Assembly: GCF_026151205.1 (NCBI RefSeq)
Contig: NC_087080.1
Location: 4,133,096-4,197,095, forward strand
Direction: 5' to 3'
Length of the DNA stretch: 64,000 nucleotides
DNA from: Bolinopsis microptera
Taxonomy: Eukaryota; Ctenophora; Tentaculata; Lobata; Bolinopsidae
Below are positions 34,312 through 47,907 of the stretch, piece by piece (position 1 is the first letter of the stretch; each line of letters begins with the position of its first letter). The translations under genes and the position numbers were made by a program. Below the pieces are notes generated by a model that worked only from the letters and a program-made list of their open reading frames with translations, searched no databases and had not been told where the DNA came from.

Positions 34312-36629
34312 ACATGATTTATTCCCAAGATAAAAACTTTTGCTCAGAAATATCAGAGAATTTGCAGGTAGATGTTGACAAATTACCGTCCGATTATATT
34401 ATCTTGAAACTTTGTTACACATTCCTATATTCCGCAATATTTCCCCGGCTACATTTAAACGGTACGTGGTAATTCTTATTCACACGGTAAACGAGCTTTA
34501 GCTGCAGTATTATATATTGTGGTGTGAGCATGGCAAAATACGTGGTCTCTGTACTTTCTTAGATTCAATATTTTTATTTTTATCAACATGATGACTCCAA
34601 TTACAAAGAACGGTCTCACATTTAGACTCTGTACTAATTGGCACATTCTCCGTTCTCATTACTCACAATATATTCATCACAACATATTCATCACAATGTT
34701 GAACACAACAATGTTCATTACAGCATGCTTATTCCTAACCCTGAAATAGCCCGGCTCCACCCTGACTTACCGAGAACAAGGGAACAGTACGGGTAGTACA
34801 CTCATTTACGACAAAATATATAAGTGTACAACAATGCACTCGCTGAACACATAAGTGTGCACACATAAATATATAGTGCTGCACTGTGTATGTTTTCGTA
34901 GAAACAGCCGCTCATTTCTGAGAAACAGAGAGAGTATACGGCAAGTGTTTGTACTCAAGCACAGCTGCCTTTGAATCGAGCTCTGCGGGGTTAAGAGAAA
35001 GGTAGAGCGCGCTAATAGACTATGTGGTATACAGAGGAGCCAGGAGGACAGATCTAAAGGAACAGGACAGGAATATACACAATACACATGATCACCTCAT
35101 CACCTGCTCACCCCGACCGTACGACGCTTCTGCCTCCTGGAACCTCTCTTTCTCTCTTCTCGCCCCGTGTCTGTTAACAATATTAAATAGACTATAGCCC
35201 GTAACATGTCATACTCTGTATATGTGGCCGGAAGTCGCCCTGAAATGCAGCATAATTTATGCGAGGAGGGAGGACTCTATAGTAACGGCTGGAATGGTTC
35301 ATTAGGACTCAGTGTTAACTGGTAAAGAGGCGATAAAGAGGCGTTCGAGGGCAGGTGAAATATTACCGTAAATGCATGGTGGAACCGGCAAATAATCAGT
35401 TAATATCAAGAGTAAACTGTATTACTTTCTTACCAATGATAGTGCGGCTACTTAGCAGGTTAAAACATGTTGTAATAGGAATCGTTGTGATAAAGAGGAA
35501 AATGTCCTGTTCCCTGATAATTTACGATGAAATTAGATAAGAGAGGTACTCACTTGAAATTTGAATTAGAGATGAGGGAGAACTTATTTTTACCCATTTA
35601 TCAACTTATAAAAAAATCGTTATCATTTGAGCGGCATGCTTCTAGTAGTTTTCATCTAAAATCAATTTAGCGTTATCCACTATCCAGGATATCACAGTAA
35701 TGCAATCGACCTCACCAAAGCTGTAATTAATTGCAGCCTTACAAAAGCAGCCCGCCAATTCTTCAAAACTGTCTAACTTGCCCCACAACTGTCTAACTTG
35801 CCCCACAACAAACACTGGTAATCAATCATAAAGAATGGAATGATGTTAGTATGCTACTAAAGCGTAGTACTAATCGTTAGTTTGTAAAGTAAATACGAAA
35901 ACTATTGTATTAGCTTCAAGCCATTCAGCTACTGTCCTTACATATTATACAGACGGTATTCGGTAAGCCATTGAGGTAGTCTTTTATAGAGGAATTGGCT
36001 GCCGGCCAAAACTTGGCTGAAAGTTAACTTCACGGTGCTGTCAATTATAGTGCCAACAAATTATATACGTATGTCATACATGACATATGACGACATTAAT
36101 GACAAGAAAAAGCAAAGTTAGGTCTGCTAGGAGGGCATTAAATTTGCATATTATTATTATTCCTGTATAACATTATAAATATTCATCAATAAAAGCCGAC
36201 GACGGGATGTGGAAATATTTAAAATATCTTATTCGTGCGTATTTCCAATCAAGATTCAAGGAACAAAGCATGATATATGTAAAGTTTTAAAGTTTCAAAG
36301 CATTTCAAAGACTTCATTTATTTAGAGAACATGAACATAATTTTTTAAGTTCTGTAGTTCTGTGCAAGCAGGATATTTTAACATTTTTAACAGCCCCTGC
36401 GCTTACTTTCCATGTTTCCATTTAACATCATGTAATTTAAATCAGTTTTTTTATTTGCTATTAGTTACAATAGCAAAGTGAACAGCTGTGTTCACCTTAG
36501 GTAGTCCCATAATGGAAATAAACTCCAAAATGGCAATATTTATTGCAAAAGAATTCGCTGACGCGACACGCACTCTAGTTCGACAACTTAAGGTTGCCAG
36601 GAATCACCCCTGTCGAAGTTCTTCGGTAA
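34312..36629. other. Gene-free interval
   Basis: A 22-bp duplicate (actgtctaacttgccccaca) occurs at 35768-35808. No exon, RNA gene or transposon end recognised. Confidence 0.4.
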
Positions 36630-37125
36630 GGGGTCGTTCACATATTAAGTAATCAGCTGAGGGGAGGGGGTTTCCAACTGCTTACAGTTGATTACGGGGG
36701 GAGGGTTTGGTTGTTGATTACGTAATCAAAATTTTGTTTCTTTACCCTCTAGAATAAAAACAATTTGACAATATTTTAATTCCACTCAATTTCACTCTGA
36801 TAGTGACAAATCATTGTTATTATATCCGGCCAAGCACCTTTCAAACTACTTACTTTAGCAGCCGTATTAGATAGGGGGGCCAATGGCAAAATGGAGAATT
36901 CAAAATTTAAAAAACCCAATTTTTTAATATTGCTGTCAGGAGGGGGGTTGGGTCTTGATTACGGTTGATTACGGAAGGGGGAGTGGAGGGTTAAAATTGC
37001 TAAAATATTGATTACGTTATATTCTTTGGTGGGGTTTCACTTCTGGTATTGGCTTCATTCCCGTTCCTTTTCCTAATTCTTTATACTTATTTTTTTATAT
37101 AGTTTAATGAGATGGGAACGACCCC
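36630..37125. mobile_element. 496-bp PIF/Harbinger-type MITE (TAA duplication)
   Basis: Ends GGGGTCGTTC and GAACGACCCC, flanked by TAA at 36627-36629 and 37126-37128. The left end continues CACATATTAAGTAATCAG, as in the small relative at 6702-6881. Internal gattacg repeats separate G-rich stretches. A solitary end-like sequence (gaacgacccct) occurs near 47747. Non-coding. Confidence 0.8.
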
Positions 37126-37800
37126 TAAGTGTCGAATTTTAAAGACGAACTTAAGAGTTCCGGTTTGTACGTGTACCGAAAAAATCCTCCCGGCCCCAAT
37201 ATATGAAGATAAATAGCATATATCTCATTCGATTTTAGAAAGATGGGAATGTTAATAGAGATCACACATTAATCCGATTATGAGAACTTGAAATGTGGAA
37301 TATTTTGTCTTCCACACGACATAGGAATGCACAAAAAGACAAATACCTCCTGTATAAAATCCGTTTGAAGATTAGATCCATTGAAGAGGACAGACAGAGG
37401 AAAGTAGCAAGAGACAGGCTCATGCTTCCGACAGGATAAGATTGCAGATAAACAGATATAGCATGGTGCAGGTCGTGAACATGATATACTTATAACCAGT
37501 GAACATAATGTTATTTGGTACTAAGATCATACAATATGGTAAGGTGAAGCCATGCCGGCGGCTATCTTCCCGTCTGTAGGCTTTTAGCCAAGTCTGTTGG
37601 GATAGTAATGACTGATCAATGAGCGTATCTATCTGCCTCATTATGATATATGGAGCGTTATTAATATTAAGGGTGATTATAGGAGCAATTAAATGATTGC
37701 AACTTTATGACTTATCACTTAATAATGTGTAAAATGGTTAATTCTGGGGTAATGGCATTCTTATTTCTTTAGCAGCATTAAGTAATTTAATTTCATCGAT

Positions 37801-38122
37801 AGGGGGGTCTGAGAATTTGACCATTTTCGCCGGGAATACTAAAAAATGTCTCAAAAATTATTTTTGAATCTGAGAAAATCAGCATGGATTTCTCATCTTC
37901 TCAAAAATTGTCCACTCAAAAATCATTTTTAAATCTGAGAAATTCAGCATGGATTTCTCACTTTCTCAAAAAATTTCCACTCAATAATAGTGATATACCA
38001 AATCATTCTTCATATCAGTGCAATGTGGTTCAAAAATACTCCAAAATAATTTTTGAGAATGAGAATTTGGCATTTTCGTCGGGACTCTCAAAAATACTCA
38101 TGACACCCCCCCCCCCCTCCCC
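37801..38122. mobile_element. MITE-like repeat with G-run/C-run ends, copy 2
   Basis: Starts ggggggtctgagaatttgac and ends catgacac followed by a C-run. 37991-38122 matches 29320-29508 directly (ccaaatcattcttcatatca; tttgagaatgagaatttgg; cgtcgggactctcaaaaata). Confidence 0.6.
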
Positions 38123-41100
38123 TCTTTGATTGATAACGAGGCAGGACACGTACAATTTGATTATTTGAAAAATATGGACACCGATTTTTATGCTGTATAT
38201 TTTTCTGACCGCCTTATCTGCTTTAATTTGGCAGGCCTTAATTACGAAGTAACTTTAGTTCCCACATCCAGAAACACAGATGTCTGGGAGTATATAATTT
38301 TACTACAGATCGTTGAATGGTTCATCAAATAGTTGGATTCAAACCAGTGCATTATTAAATGTACATACCACCTGGTGGGAAGATAGTGATTCCTAATTAC
38401 AAAGTCAATAAAACACATTATATAATTGAAATGTTTTAAAATAGGGCATTCCTTTCAAAGCTCACAAAATAAAAATCAACGAAGTGATAGGCGTCTGGAG
38501 GTTAACATATGTAACATCAAAAGGCAAGAGGAAATATTTTAGGGCAACAGTCGTCCTTTTAATAAGACAGAGGCAAGAACTGACTTGAGGCACCGTGAGG
38601 TACAGAAAAAAATGGTACAACCTTCAACCTGCTTCTTGATTTAAAAGACCAAGATTTATATATCCCCGCATTCCAAGGAGACACATCTGCGTTTTTAATA
38701 GTTTAAGCAGACTGTGTGGGCAGGTTGGGGGTCACTCCATTTTGCCTGTTCACTTTGATACCATCAAATCAATTGTAAATACGTTCAGCTAAAACTTTCC
38801 AATCTCTATTCTCAAGTTGTGGGTGGTAGATGTGATCTTTATAAAAGTGTATTTCAAGTGTGTTTAAAGTGTATCGTGTTTACACTACACGGTGTTGTAA
38901 TGTTGTAGCTGAACGTAGCCTAAAAATAAAATACTCGTAAGAAATCGTTCATGCTTCTGAAAACACCTCTTTTAAGGTGATTGAAATGACAGGACCATAC
39001 CTAGACGATTCTGATATCCGAATATCCTAAGTACATTCCTGACAATTATGTTAGAAACCATCACGTGATAGCTCGCCACCACGTGACTTTACCGTACCTA
39101 CCACGTGATCCGGAAGAGGCGATCAAATTTACAGAATATTTAAAGCCATTGTGATTTACGAATTGAAAGTTTTCGGGAATTTTGCTGATATTTTTTGTTA
39201 GGCGATCAATGTATTATGCACATAAATGGTCGTGCATTTGGTTAATAAATGCTCAATGCTCATATTTGATAATAGAGAAACGCCACGCTAGGACGAGAGG
39301 AGGATTAAATCTCCTTGCCCTAAAGGAATGTAACATTTCAACATTACATTCCGCAGTCTCATGACCTTTTGCTACAGGCAAAACGAAATGAAAAAAGGCA
39401 TGTTAACGCGCTTCTTGATTCATGAACAATCAACTTTTTGGACCAAAATATATCTTCTCGCCATGGCCATAGAAAGAAAGTTAAGAAATTCTGCAGATTA
39501 GGTTTAGTTCACCTGATCACCTTTCCCGGATCCTAACGACTTCATTAAGAACATCTTAAATCAATGTGTGGCTAACTCCGTAGCTCACCCCTTCCACTCA
39601 TTTTGAATAAAAAACCTCAAATCATCAAAAAATCGAAAGTAGGGCACTGTTATTATAGTTAAGACATTTAACGATAATCATCATTACTAAGTTACTCCAA
39701 TATACTATCATCAAGTTCCTTACAGCTTTAAAATTAACTTAATTACCAAAGAGAATTGACTAACTCCTAATCATTGATACGATCATGATGATTTCAGTTT
39801 TAGTCTTAGACCGTTAAGTTTTACCACGAAAAAATCCTTTACATTGTCGGATCTTTCCGGATCTTAAAATTAATGGATGATTGCCATAACAGTGTCATAC
39901 TAACAAAAAGATGATTACTTACCGGCAAATATTGTATGATTAACTTGTACTACCGTCAATACAATTCAATATTTCCTGGTATGTAGATTCATTAATTTTA
40001 TTGTTTAAGTTGCTTCCACATATTATGTAAACGAATCGAGAAATCGAAGGATAATTTAAGAGTGAGAACTCACAAATTGAACAAAAACTTTGGCACATGT
40101 AAAAATCAATTAGTTTATTATTAAATGTTTTAAGCCTGGCTCTCCTTAAAATTTTGAATTATGAAAAGACAATAGCGCACATTGGTATTCTGAATGAAAA
40201 GTATGATGCATACTGTAACCAGCAAATTTCATACTGACACTAATTGTACCGGGACACATTGTTCCATAACCTTTCACAAACCAGGCCTGGCCGAGACAAA
40301 AATAATTCTAACAGCCTTAAATTCTCTAATTATATTTTCATTGTGTAATACATGACTATATACCTGGCTAGATGCCAATATTTCGCAGGAACACAAAACA
40401 GTTGTTACAATTTATGACATTCACCTCTCTAGACTTATCTTAGATGGTTAAAATATTAATCAAAGCGGCAGCAATCGTTTTCAAAATCTTTTTGTTATAT
40501 AAATGGGTTCTAAATTCTTAGAACAAAACTCAACCACTTAACTTTTTCATCTTTATGAATACTAATTTCAGAAATTTCAGATAAAACTTAAAAAACATAA
40601 CAGAGCTCTTATTATAATGTAAATTATTTCGGTGAAGTAAAATTTACTTACCATCACAATATAGAACTCAGGTAATAAACCGTGGTTTGCACGTTAGTAC
40701 CTCTTTCAAAATGAAAGAAACCTCCCCATATGAATAGCCTCAATCATTTTATTTAACAGATTTTTTTCATTGGAAAATGTTATTTTAAGCTTCATTATTG
40801 GTATTATTTCAACCAATTCAAAAACAAGATATATCTGCTATAAAATGGTTGAGACTTAACAATTTATTCCCAACCAGGTCACATATACACTATCACTGCC
40901 AGCAGCAATTACTCGATATATATGCGATCGTCTTTCTACTACACGAGACACATCGATCCAGTAAAGGTACACAAACACAATCCACAACGACTGAACATGA
41001 CACACTGTGCATATTAATCCGTCGTCGTCTTAAGTCAATAATAAACCACAATTATCAATTTAAATGTTCATAAAATAAAACATAACAGGGACCCTGACCT

Positions 41101-41673
41101 TACATATCCTGGCAGAAAACGGTTTTTATTGAACTAGGTCAAGTTGAGTACACATTGCCATCCAGAGGGTGGCAAATGGGGCCGCATTGCAATATCACAC
41201 TAAAATAATTAAATAGAGAGGGCCATATATCACGGGAAATGTCCCGCTAGTCCTTCTTTAACATAACAAGCAGCATATGAACCGCTATGTTTTTAAAGTG
41301 ACAAAAAGTGGAGTTGATAATCCTTGATCAGATAATCACTCTGCATAAAATATCTTAAATTAGTAACGTCTAAAATGAAGCGCTTCAAGAGTCCTGGACA
41401 TGAAAGCAGCTTGGTGATTTCTAAGTTTCTACTTCTGAATTCTGAGTCACTACAATCATTAAACAGTATTTACTTCGTATTCTGTATAGTTTTATTTTCC
41501 CATGTGCTGCAGCTAGATGATTACCTATTCTGCAGCACATCTTCGATCGAAGGTGGGATGTCTACAATGCTTCCACTGTAAAAAACACAGACAACCATTA
41601 TTTGAATGGATGTTGCATAACTCGCTCAAATTGTAATGAACATTTTGGTTCCATGTCAGACATCAATTTCTCT
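38123..41673. other. Gene-free interval downstream of the bHLH-PAS gene
   Basis: Open frames are under 95 codons and unrecognised. Only the cluster of CACGTG sites at 39062-39107 stands out. The downstream part presumably includes the 3' untranslated region of the bHLH-PAS gene. Confidence 0.4.
39062..39107. promoter_or_regulatory. Cluster of three CACGTG E-boxes
   Basis: Three perfect CACGTG hexamers (39062, 39080, 39102), each followed by A, fall within 46 bp. CACGTG is the canonical site of bHLH factors. No gene start was recognised next to it, so regulatory function is speculative. Confidence 0.3.
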
Positions 41674-43118
41674 TCAACTGTCAAAGCACTTGATGTAACT
41701 GGGCATTTCAAGGAATGGCATATCTTTGTAGTCATCGTCCGTACTATCGTCATGAACTGACGGAAAGATTTCATCTAGAGCATCAAGGATATCTCGATCA
41801 TTTTCAGGAAGGAGATTTCCATAACTGCTGATCAAGTCTAGATCATCGATATAACCTTCAGATGAGGAAGACTCGTTTGTGCTTGTGGAACTTTGAGGAG
41901 AGAGTGTGTCCCTCTTGGTCACAGTGACCTCAATTTTCTCTTGTTTGATGACAATTTGTGGCTCACCTTTCTTTTGCACATAGAGCTCATCTTCGTTCAA
42001 TTCATCGAGAATTGCAGGTGAGATGAAAGCTGAAATAACGTTATTTCCATTCTGGGTGTTTCCCATGTAAAATTGTCCAAAGACCATGATCGAGTCCAAG
42101 GAGTCTGCTTTTTTCACCCTGTATGCTAAGTTGAACTGCTTCTTTATGGCAGCATTATTAAAAGCTTCCATCACCTTGGGTAGATCAGTAGGAAGGATAC
42201 TGTCAAGAAAATTGTTGAATGCTGGTGTAAAATTCTGCATCTTTTCCAACAATTTGTGTCGCTTCAGTACGTCAAAATTCTGATCAAGAATTATTTCAGC
42301 AAAGTTAGTGTTTGAATACTGAAAGTTTTGGTGGTGGAAAGATGATTTATCAGCATAGAACGTTACAGAGCCAACATACACCTTGTCACCTGGAAGTAAA
42401 ACATTTTTTAGAATCAAATTTACTGAAACGATCTTAGCTTGATTTATTTACACAAAGTGAAGTATCGTGATAAATTTATTTAAAAAGATGTAAACTAAGC
42501 TAAGCATCAATAAGAGGAAAACCAAAATTTTGGGAAATGTGACTGATAATTGAGATAATTACCTTGGTGAGTCGTCAGAACTTTTCCATACATGTATGCA
42601 GGAGTAGGACTTGGTCGAAATGCCAGCTTTGAGCTCTTCTTCTTGATGGTTGTACAAGTTGACTGGCAATTATCAACAAACAGATCCCTCAGGACAAAAT
42701 CATGTTCAGGCATCAGTTTACTCAGGTGGGTGCCTATGATGCATCCTTGGATATTCAGTCGTTTCTGGAAGTTAGGTGACACATACAGAATGTGTCCCTC
42801 ACTGTCAAATGCCCAACCAAGATGTCCTTCTACAGCCAGCAAGTTGGAGATTGAGGCAAACTGAGCTAGTCGACTGTCTTTCAATGTAAAATCGTCAGAC
42901 AGCCATTTGGAGACATTAGACAATTTGAAGGTTTTGCTGACAGCCATCAAACATTTGTTGGTTGATAGTTTACTACCTGTGACATTAACAGAAAGTTCCC
43001 CGATAAGATTGCGAAACTGCTCACGGTTTTGTCTGGAGCGAGATCGTTCCTTTTGTTTTCTACCAGCAGTAGTCATTTCCATTTTCATGGGGGGCTTTCT
43101 TGTTATTGATGGTGCCAT
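41674..43118 (-). CDS. bHLH-PAS transcription-factor-like protein (two exons)
   Basis: Exon 1 is 43118 down to 42563; exon 2 is 42389 down to the stop at 41674-41676. Phase 1 junction, 423 residues. The N-terminus has a basic stretch and helix-loop-helix (about residues 20-65: RSRQNREQFRNLIGEL). A PAS-A-like block follows at about 85-155 (GHLGWAFDSEGHILYVSPNF, then a helix, then GTHLSKLMPEHDF). A diverged PAS-B-like region in exon 2 contains ILPTDLPKVMEAFNNA and FNLAYRVKKAD. The C-terminal third is Ser-rich then acidic (LLPENDRDILDALDEIFPS), as in activation domains. Family order and the helix-loop-helix sequence are closest to CLOCK/NPAS2-type proteins, but it is short and diverged. The basic-region glutamate that contacts CA of the E-box appears to be Ser28. 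Probably nuclear; DNA-binding ability is uncertain. Confidence 0.72.
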
Positions 43119-43984
43119 TTCGAGTGCAGTATTATCATTTCTGGAGGCTTAAACCCTAAAATGTAATTTGGTTATGTATAGAAAATAAGGATGTACTTTG
43201 ATTTGCAGTGTTTAGAAAAAAAAGTTTGTACATTTTTTTCAGATTAAGAACATTTATACTAAGTACTATACTTGCATGTACTGTGTGGGTTAAGACCAGA
43301 GCTTCAAAAAATCATTTTTCTAGTTTTAAAATTTCATTTCATAACATATTTGAATGAGATTGAGCTACTGGAGGCAAACAAGTAGGAAAAAAACCAGATC
43401 ACAATATGACCTTGTGTTTCTGAGATGTTGCACTCATAAGTTTGACAACTTAAGCTAAAAAATTTAAACCTCAACTTTTCGAAAACACTGGTCACACTCA
43501 GTGTTCTTGGGAAAAATACCAAAAAAGCTTGTTTAATCTTGAACTTTACCCTCAATTCATTAAGGATTGCTATTTTCTAGAAAGTTAACCTCATATGGAC
43601 ACGTTCATAAAAAGGTGGCACTAGAGATTGATTTTTCACTGCCAAAATTGTGTGAAGCATTTTAAAATACTTGTATCTCAAGGAGTATGCTATGAAAGTT
43701 AACCAAATTTTAATAGGTGGTCCAAAAAGAGTCAAATGTCACATAATTAAGTCATTCATCTCTTTATATCTGTTAATTGTGCAGATATGAGCCAGAAATC
43801 ACAAAATATTCATTTCTTGCACCTCTAATGATGAATTTACATTCTGTGAGTGTGTCCTGCTTCTCAATGTGATTATTGAACCTTTTTGAGATAGTTGAGT
43901 GTTAAAAGTGCAAATAGTCACCGGTTAAATGTGGAGTTATGATGCAATTATCACACACATGGTTAACTCTGACTAATTATTTTA
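43119..43984. other. Upstream flank of the bHLH-PAS gene
   Basis: Presumed promoter and 5' region; no motif or exon recognised with confidence. Confidence 0.4.
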
Positions 43985-44930
43985 GAATGACTAGCAGGAA
44001 CCCGTATAACCCTAAAATGGTGTCAAGACTCAAGAGACCAAAATAATTAGATTTTATAAACGAACCTGGCACACAAAAGATTGTAATGCGGAGGTTGGCT
44101 GGCTCTACTATAATAAATACGACACTCCAACTTACAGAATGCTTGCTAGAGATAAAACAAAATATTATCAGACTATACATGCAGCATGAGTAACTGGTGG
44201 ATAAGCCTTCGGTAAAAACGGATCCGGAAAAGTCAATGCGGCACTCGGGTCCTTGGTATTGTCGTCGGTATATTGTCCATTATCTACGTTCTGCTTTCAT
44301 AGTTCAAACAATAGTGAGTTCTAAACATAAATATAACAGCTTTAAACCGACTAAGTATGAATGAATGAAATACCTGACAATCTACACTCCTATAAAAATT
44401 AAAAAAGCATGAGTAACTCGTAGTGATGTATGATTTCTAGAAAGTTTAAATTAAATTTGGCGCTCACAGGTCCTCGTGATCATGTGATCGCCGCATAATG
44501 TTCTGTAAATGCGCAGGGCACCTTCAAGCTTAAATTATTCACCATACTGAGGCCAGAGGCAGTCAACCAACGTGCGGCTTTATTTTTATGATATGATATG
44601 TTTTGATTGTTATTAATAAATACCAAAATTTAAATTTGTTTTACTAAAATTTGTTTTACTAATTATTACCTATTTAATTCGCGTTTTTGATACCACTTGG
44701 GGTACCAAATTTTGGGCTCTAAAACTTCTACCTCTTGGTCTTTTTTTTATTTTTTTCATGCTGATTTGGAGGCCATTAAAGCATTTGACCCAGTCAAAAA
44801 AGTTTCAGTTGTATATATTTTACGGTTTTTGCGGAAATCTGCGTTAAAGTTGATGCCGTGGTGTCAGTAAAATGGCACGGATAAATATATATATATATAT
44901 CGTCTCGCTTTATATATAGTAAGATGAATG
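43985..44930 (-). repeat. Dispersed repeat, copy 2, interrupted by ~600 bp
   Basis: The minus strand of 44660-44930 then 43985-44050 matches 14480-14770 continuously. The intervening 44051-44655 is absent from the other copy, so it is probably a later insertion near a taatt/aatta site. Confidence 0.7.
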
Positions 44931-45039
44931 TGATATGAATATCAACGGAATGATTGTAATAATGAACTCTATCGATCACAGTTATAGCATGCCTGTCTGC
45001 CAGTGATTAAGTGCGCCTGCATGCTATAAAGGTACAATT

Positions 45040-45109
45040 TTACTGGGTGGCGCTCAGCCCAAATCTCTATTTATGAGCATAAATATAGTAGCCTGGGGTC
45101 CCCAGGTAA
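45040..45109 (+). mobile_element. Micro-MITE copy D (70 bp)
   Basis: TTACTGGGTGGCGCTCAGCC ... GGGGTCCCCAGGTAA, flanked by ggtacaatt at 45031-45039 and 45110-45118. The best-defined member of the family. Confidence 0.88.
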
Positions 45110-45118
45110 GGTACAATT

Positions 45119-47780
45119 GTGCCCTGAATCAGGAGCTATTGTGCTTTGATAATTAATATTCAGCATGCCAAAAAGGGAACAACTGTGTATCACACTCGCG
45201 CTCAAGGGTGCAATCGCGCTCAAGGGGTCTGGTAGTGAAACAAATTTTAGTGAAACAAATTTAAAATTTTATCCTTTATTTTACAATCATAATATAATAA
45301 TATTTATAAGCCTCCGTTTTGAAAGTTTTAAATTTTAATACATTCACATTTCTATTTAAAATTCAATTTTATGTACAAGTCAATAACTGGCCGCCAAAGC
45401 CGCGCATTTTTGAAAACAGGATTAACTTGATTATAGTTATGCCACTATGTAAATTAAAAACTATCCGTGGTTTTTTCTTTTAAATAAATAAATTATAATT
45501 TTACCTAAGTCCAAAGCCAGCTTTGAAAAATTTACTATTAAATCATAATATATCGTCTACTTTAAATATTTACAATGCAACAATTCATTAATCTGTAAAC
45601 ACGCGTACTCCAGCCCCTAAACGCATAAATTGTTATGCGGCGCGGCTCAAGCCGCGCACGCACGTATTATTTTATACTGTTTGCTTTCTAATAAATATCG
45701 TGCCAATATGTACGTCTAAATTTAATTGTAAACGTTCATGTTTTGTGTAAAGTGAATCCAATTGGGACTAGTGACAAGGATAAGGTAGGATGTGCCAATT
45801 GCATATCATTTCTGATAATAACTTGTCTACTCTGATCTTGTTACTTCTTTTTTACTCTGGTTACAACATAATGCTTGTTGATTTGTCTACTGCTAGGCCT
45901 AAACAGGAAACATCATCGAATCCCAGTGTCACCTAGTCTAAGGAGTAGCTAAGAATTCATTGGATCTATGCGATCTCCTCAATCGACTCAGCCGAACGAT
46001 AGGAACCTTGATTGAGGGTTAAATGAGGAGGGGTACCTATTAAAAGTTCAAGAAACTTCCTAGGATACCCCTTCAGTACATACTGTAAACATAGTACTAT
46101 TGCTATTACTATCATCGGTCTGGTCGTATACTGTATAGCTCTTAGAAATGCGGAACTTATTGTGTAATTCCAAACTATGACTTATAAACAATAAACACAT
46201 ATAACAATGACCCTATATAAAAATTCAAAAAAATCTTTCATAAAAACCCTTTGTATTGTAGTAGTAGCAAAGTATAAGTAGCTAATTCAATTTGTTGGCT
46301 CTAAATTAATATCTCAATCTGATATTTTAACTATACTACCACTATTTATTCCTCTTTCTCCTCCAAGAGCAATAATTGTCGTTCTTAACAAGTCAAATTT
46401 TATTCTATGACTTATAAGAATTAATATAAAGATTAATAAGCTTGCAGCTTCCGATGACAATGTGTTCAACCTGGTGTCATGCTTGAATTGGTTTTGGACC
46501 TCTTCATGCTTTTAATTTATTTATTATTATTATTTGGTATTATGAGCTGATATGTACATATACATACGGTATCTACAAATTAAGTGTATAGCGAGCATAT
46601 TTAACAATTTTTGATGATGATGAAAGCAAGCTTCTAAATTCGGGATAGCCTGTGGCAGGCAACGCCCGATTCTAATGCTTCTACAGGCCTACACAAGTGT
46701 AAGTAAGTAGGTAAATATTTCATGCTAGGCATGTGGCACCCATTACGGTAACCATCCATTGAGTTTTTGCTTTTTCGCTGTACTATATTGCACAGCTCCC
46801 CATTTAACCCTCACACACGATTTCTCGAGCATTCGGCTAAGCAATAATTTATTGCGAGCAGCTGTAACCGTATATATATATATATATAGATATCGTATAA
46901 AAATCATATAACTCAAAACTAGAATTTTAATAGAATATAGATAAAACTAAGATAAAATTAATGTCAGACCCGTCGCCACTCTCAGCAATCAACCAGGGCT
47001 CATAAAAGCTTAAGAGCGCCTGGGTCCGTTCACCAACTGAAATAATGTGAGTGGTACTGTGGTAAGACTTGACGGATGTTACTCGTCTAAATTTCTTCGA
47101 AGTAGCGCGCGCCGCTTTCTTCTCGAAATGTTCCCGATGGCAAGTGCTACGAAGTAGCGCTCGCCGGGCCTGATCATTAACAATAGTCAAGGTAAGACCC
47201 ATTTTAACTTGTATCACGTTGCGACCCCCATCGTCCTGACGATACAGGGGAGCCGCGCACTCGTGCGCGGTGGGTCATACAACGCGACACAACGTATGAC
47301 AAATTTTAACAGCGTGTATATTGATCAGATACAAGCGCGCTAGCTGCTAGCATACTTGTATCATTTAATTTTAAATTAAATTTATTCGGATATATATAAA
47401 TTGATTATGCATTGAATTGGTGATAAATAATAATATTGTCTTTCTCAATATTATATTGACACTCGCTGTAACCCCTTTTGAGCGCGCGCGAAGCGCGCGC
47501 GGCCGGCCGGCCGCGTGCACGAGAGGTATACAACGTGTAGCAAATATTATAATTGATAATGACCAAAGCCCAATAATAAGGATTCATTTCAATTTTATGG
47601 CAAAATCCAGCATGTTCCGACAGCCTTTTATTTAAGTTTTGTAAGTTCTAACAACCGGTTTCGGTAAGGCAAAAACCAGCTAACTGCTAACCGGATAATA
47701 GATTGATGGGTAACAAATGTTCCAAAAAATTATAAAGTAATATATGAACGACCCCTATGCTTAATTGACGATATCAATTC
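45119..47780. other. Gene-free interval
   Basis: Holds the second copy of the ~140-bp repeat (45967-46105), a (TA)n run at 46870-46890, and GC-rich palindromic stretches at 47249-47272 (gccgcgcactcgtgcgcgg) and 47479-47518 (gcgcgcgcgaagcgcgcgcg, then ggccggccggcc). The open frame at 46927-47217 was not recognised. Confidence 0.45.
45967..46105 (+). repeat. ~140-bp dispersed repeat, copy 2
   Basis: Partner of 33290-33432; same orientation, 12.7 kb away. Confidence 0.8.
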
Positions 47781-47907
47781 TTTACATATAAAATATGACA
47801 CAGCTTTTCTGCTATTTAGGGCTGTCAAATATTGTCCCTGAGCACCATTTTCACAAAACTTAAAAATCTTCAAATCATCACGAAAAATAAATTGAAAGAT
47901 ATTGAAT

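Noticed and set aside
47479-47518. CpG-island promoter at the GC-rich palindrome
   Set aside because: The GC-rich tract is under 50 bp and made of simple gc/cg and ggcc repeats, with no gene start nearby.
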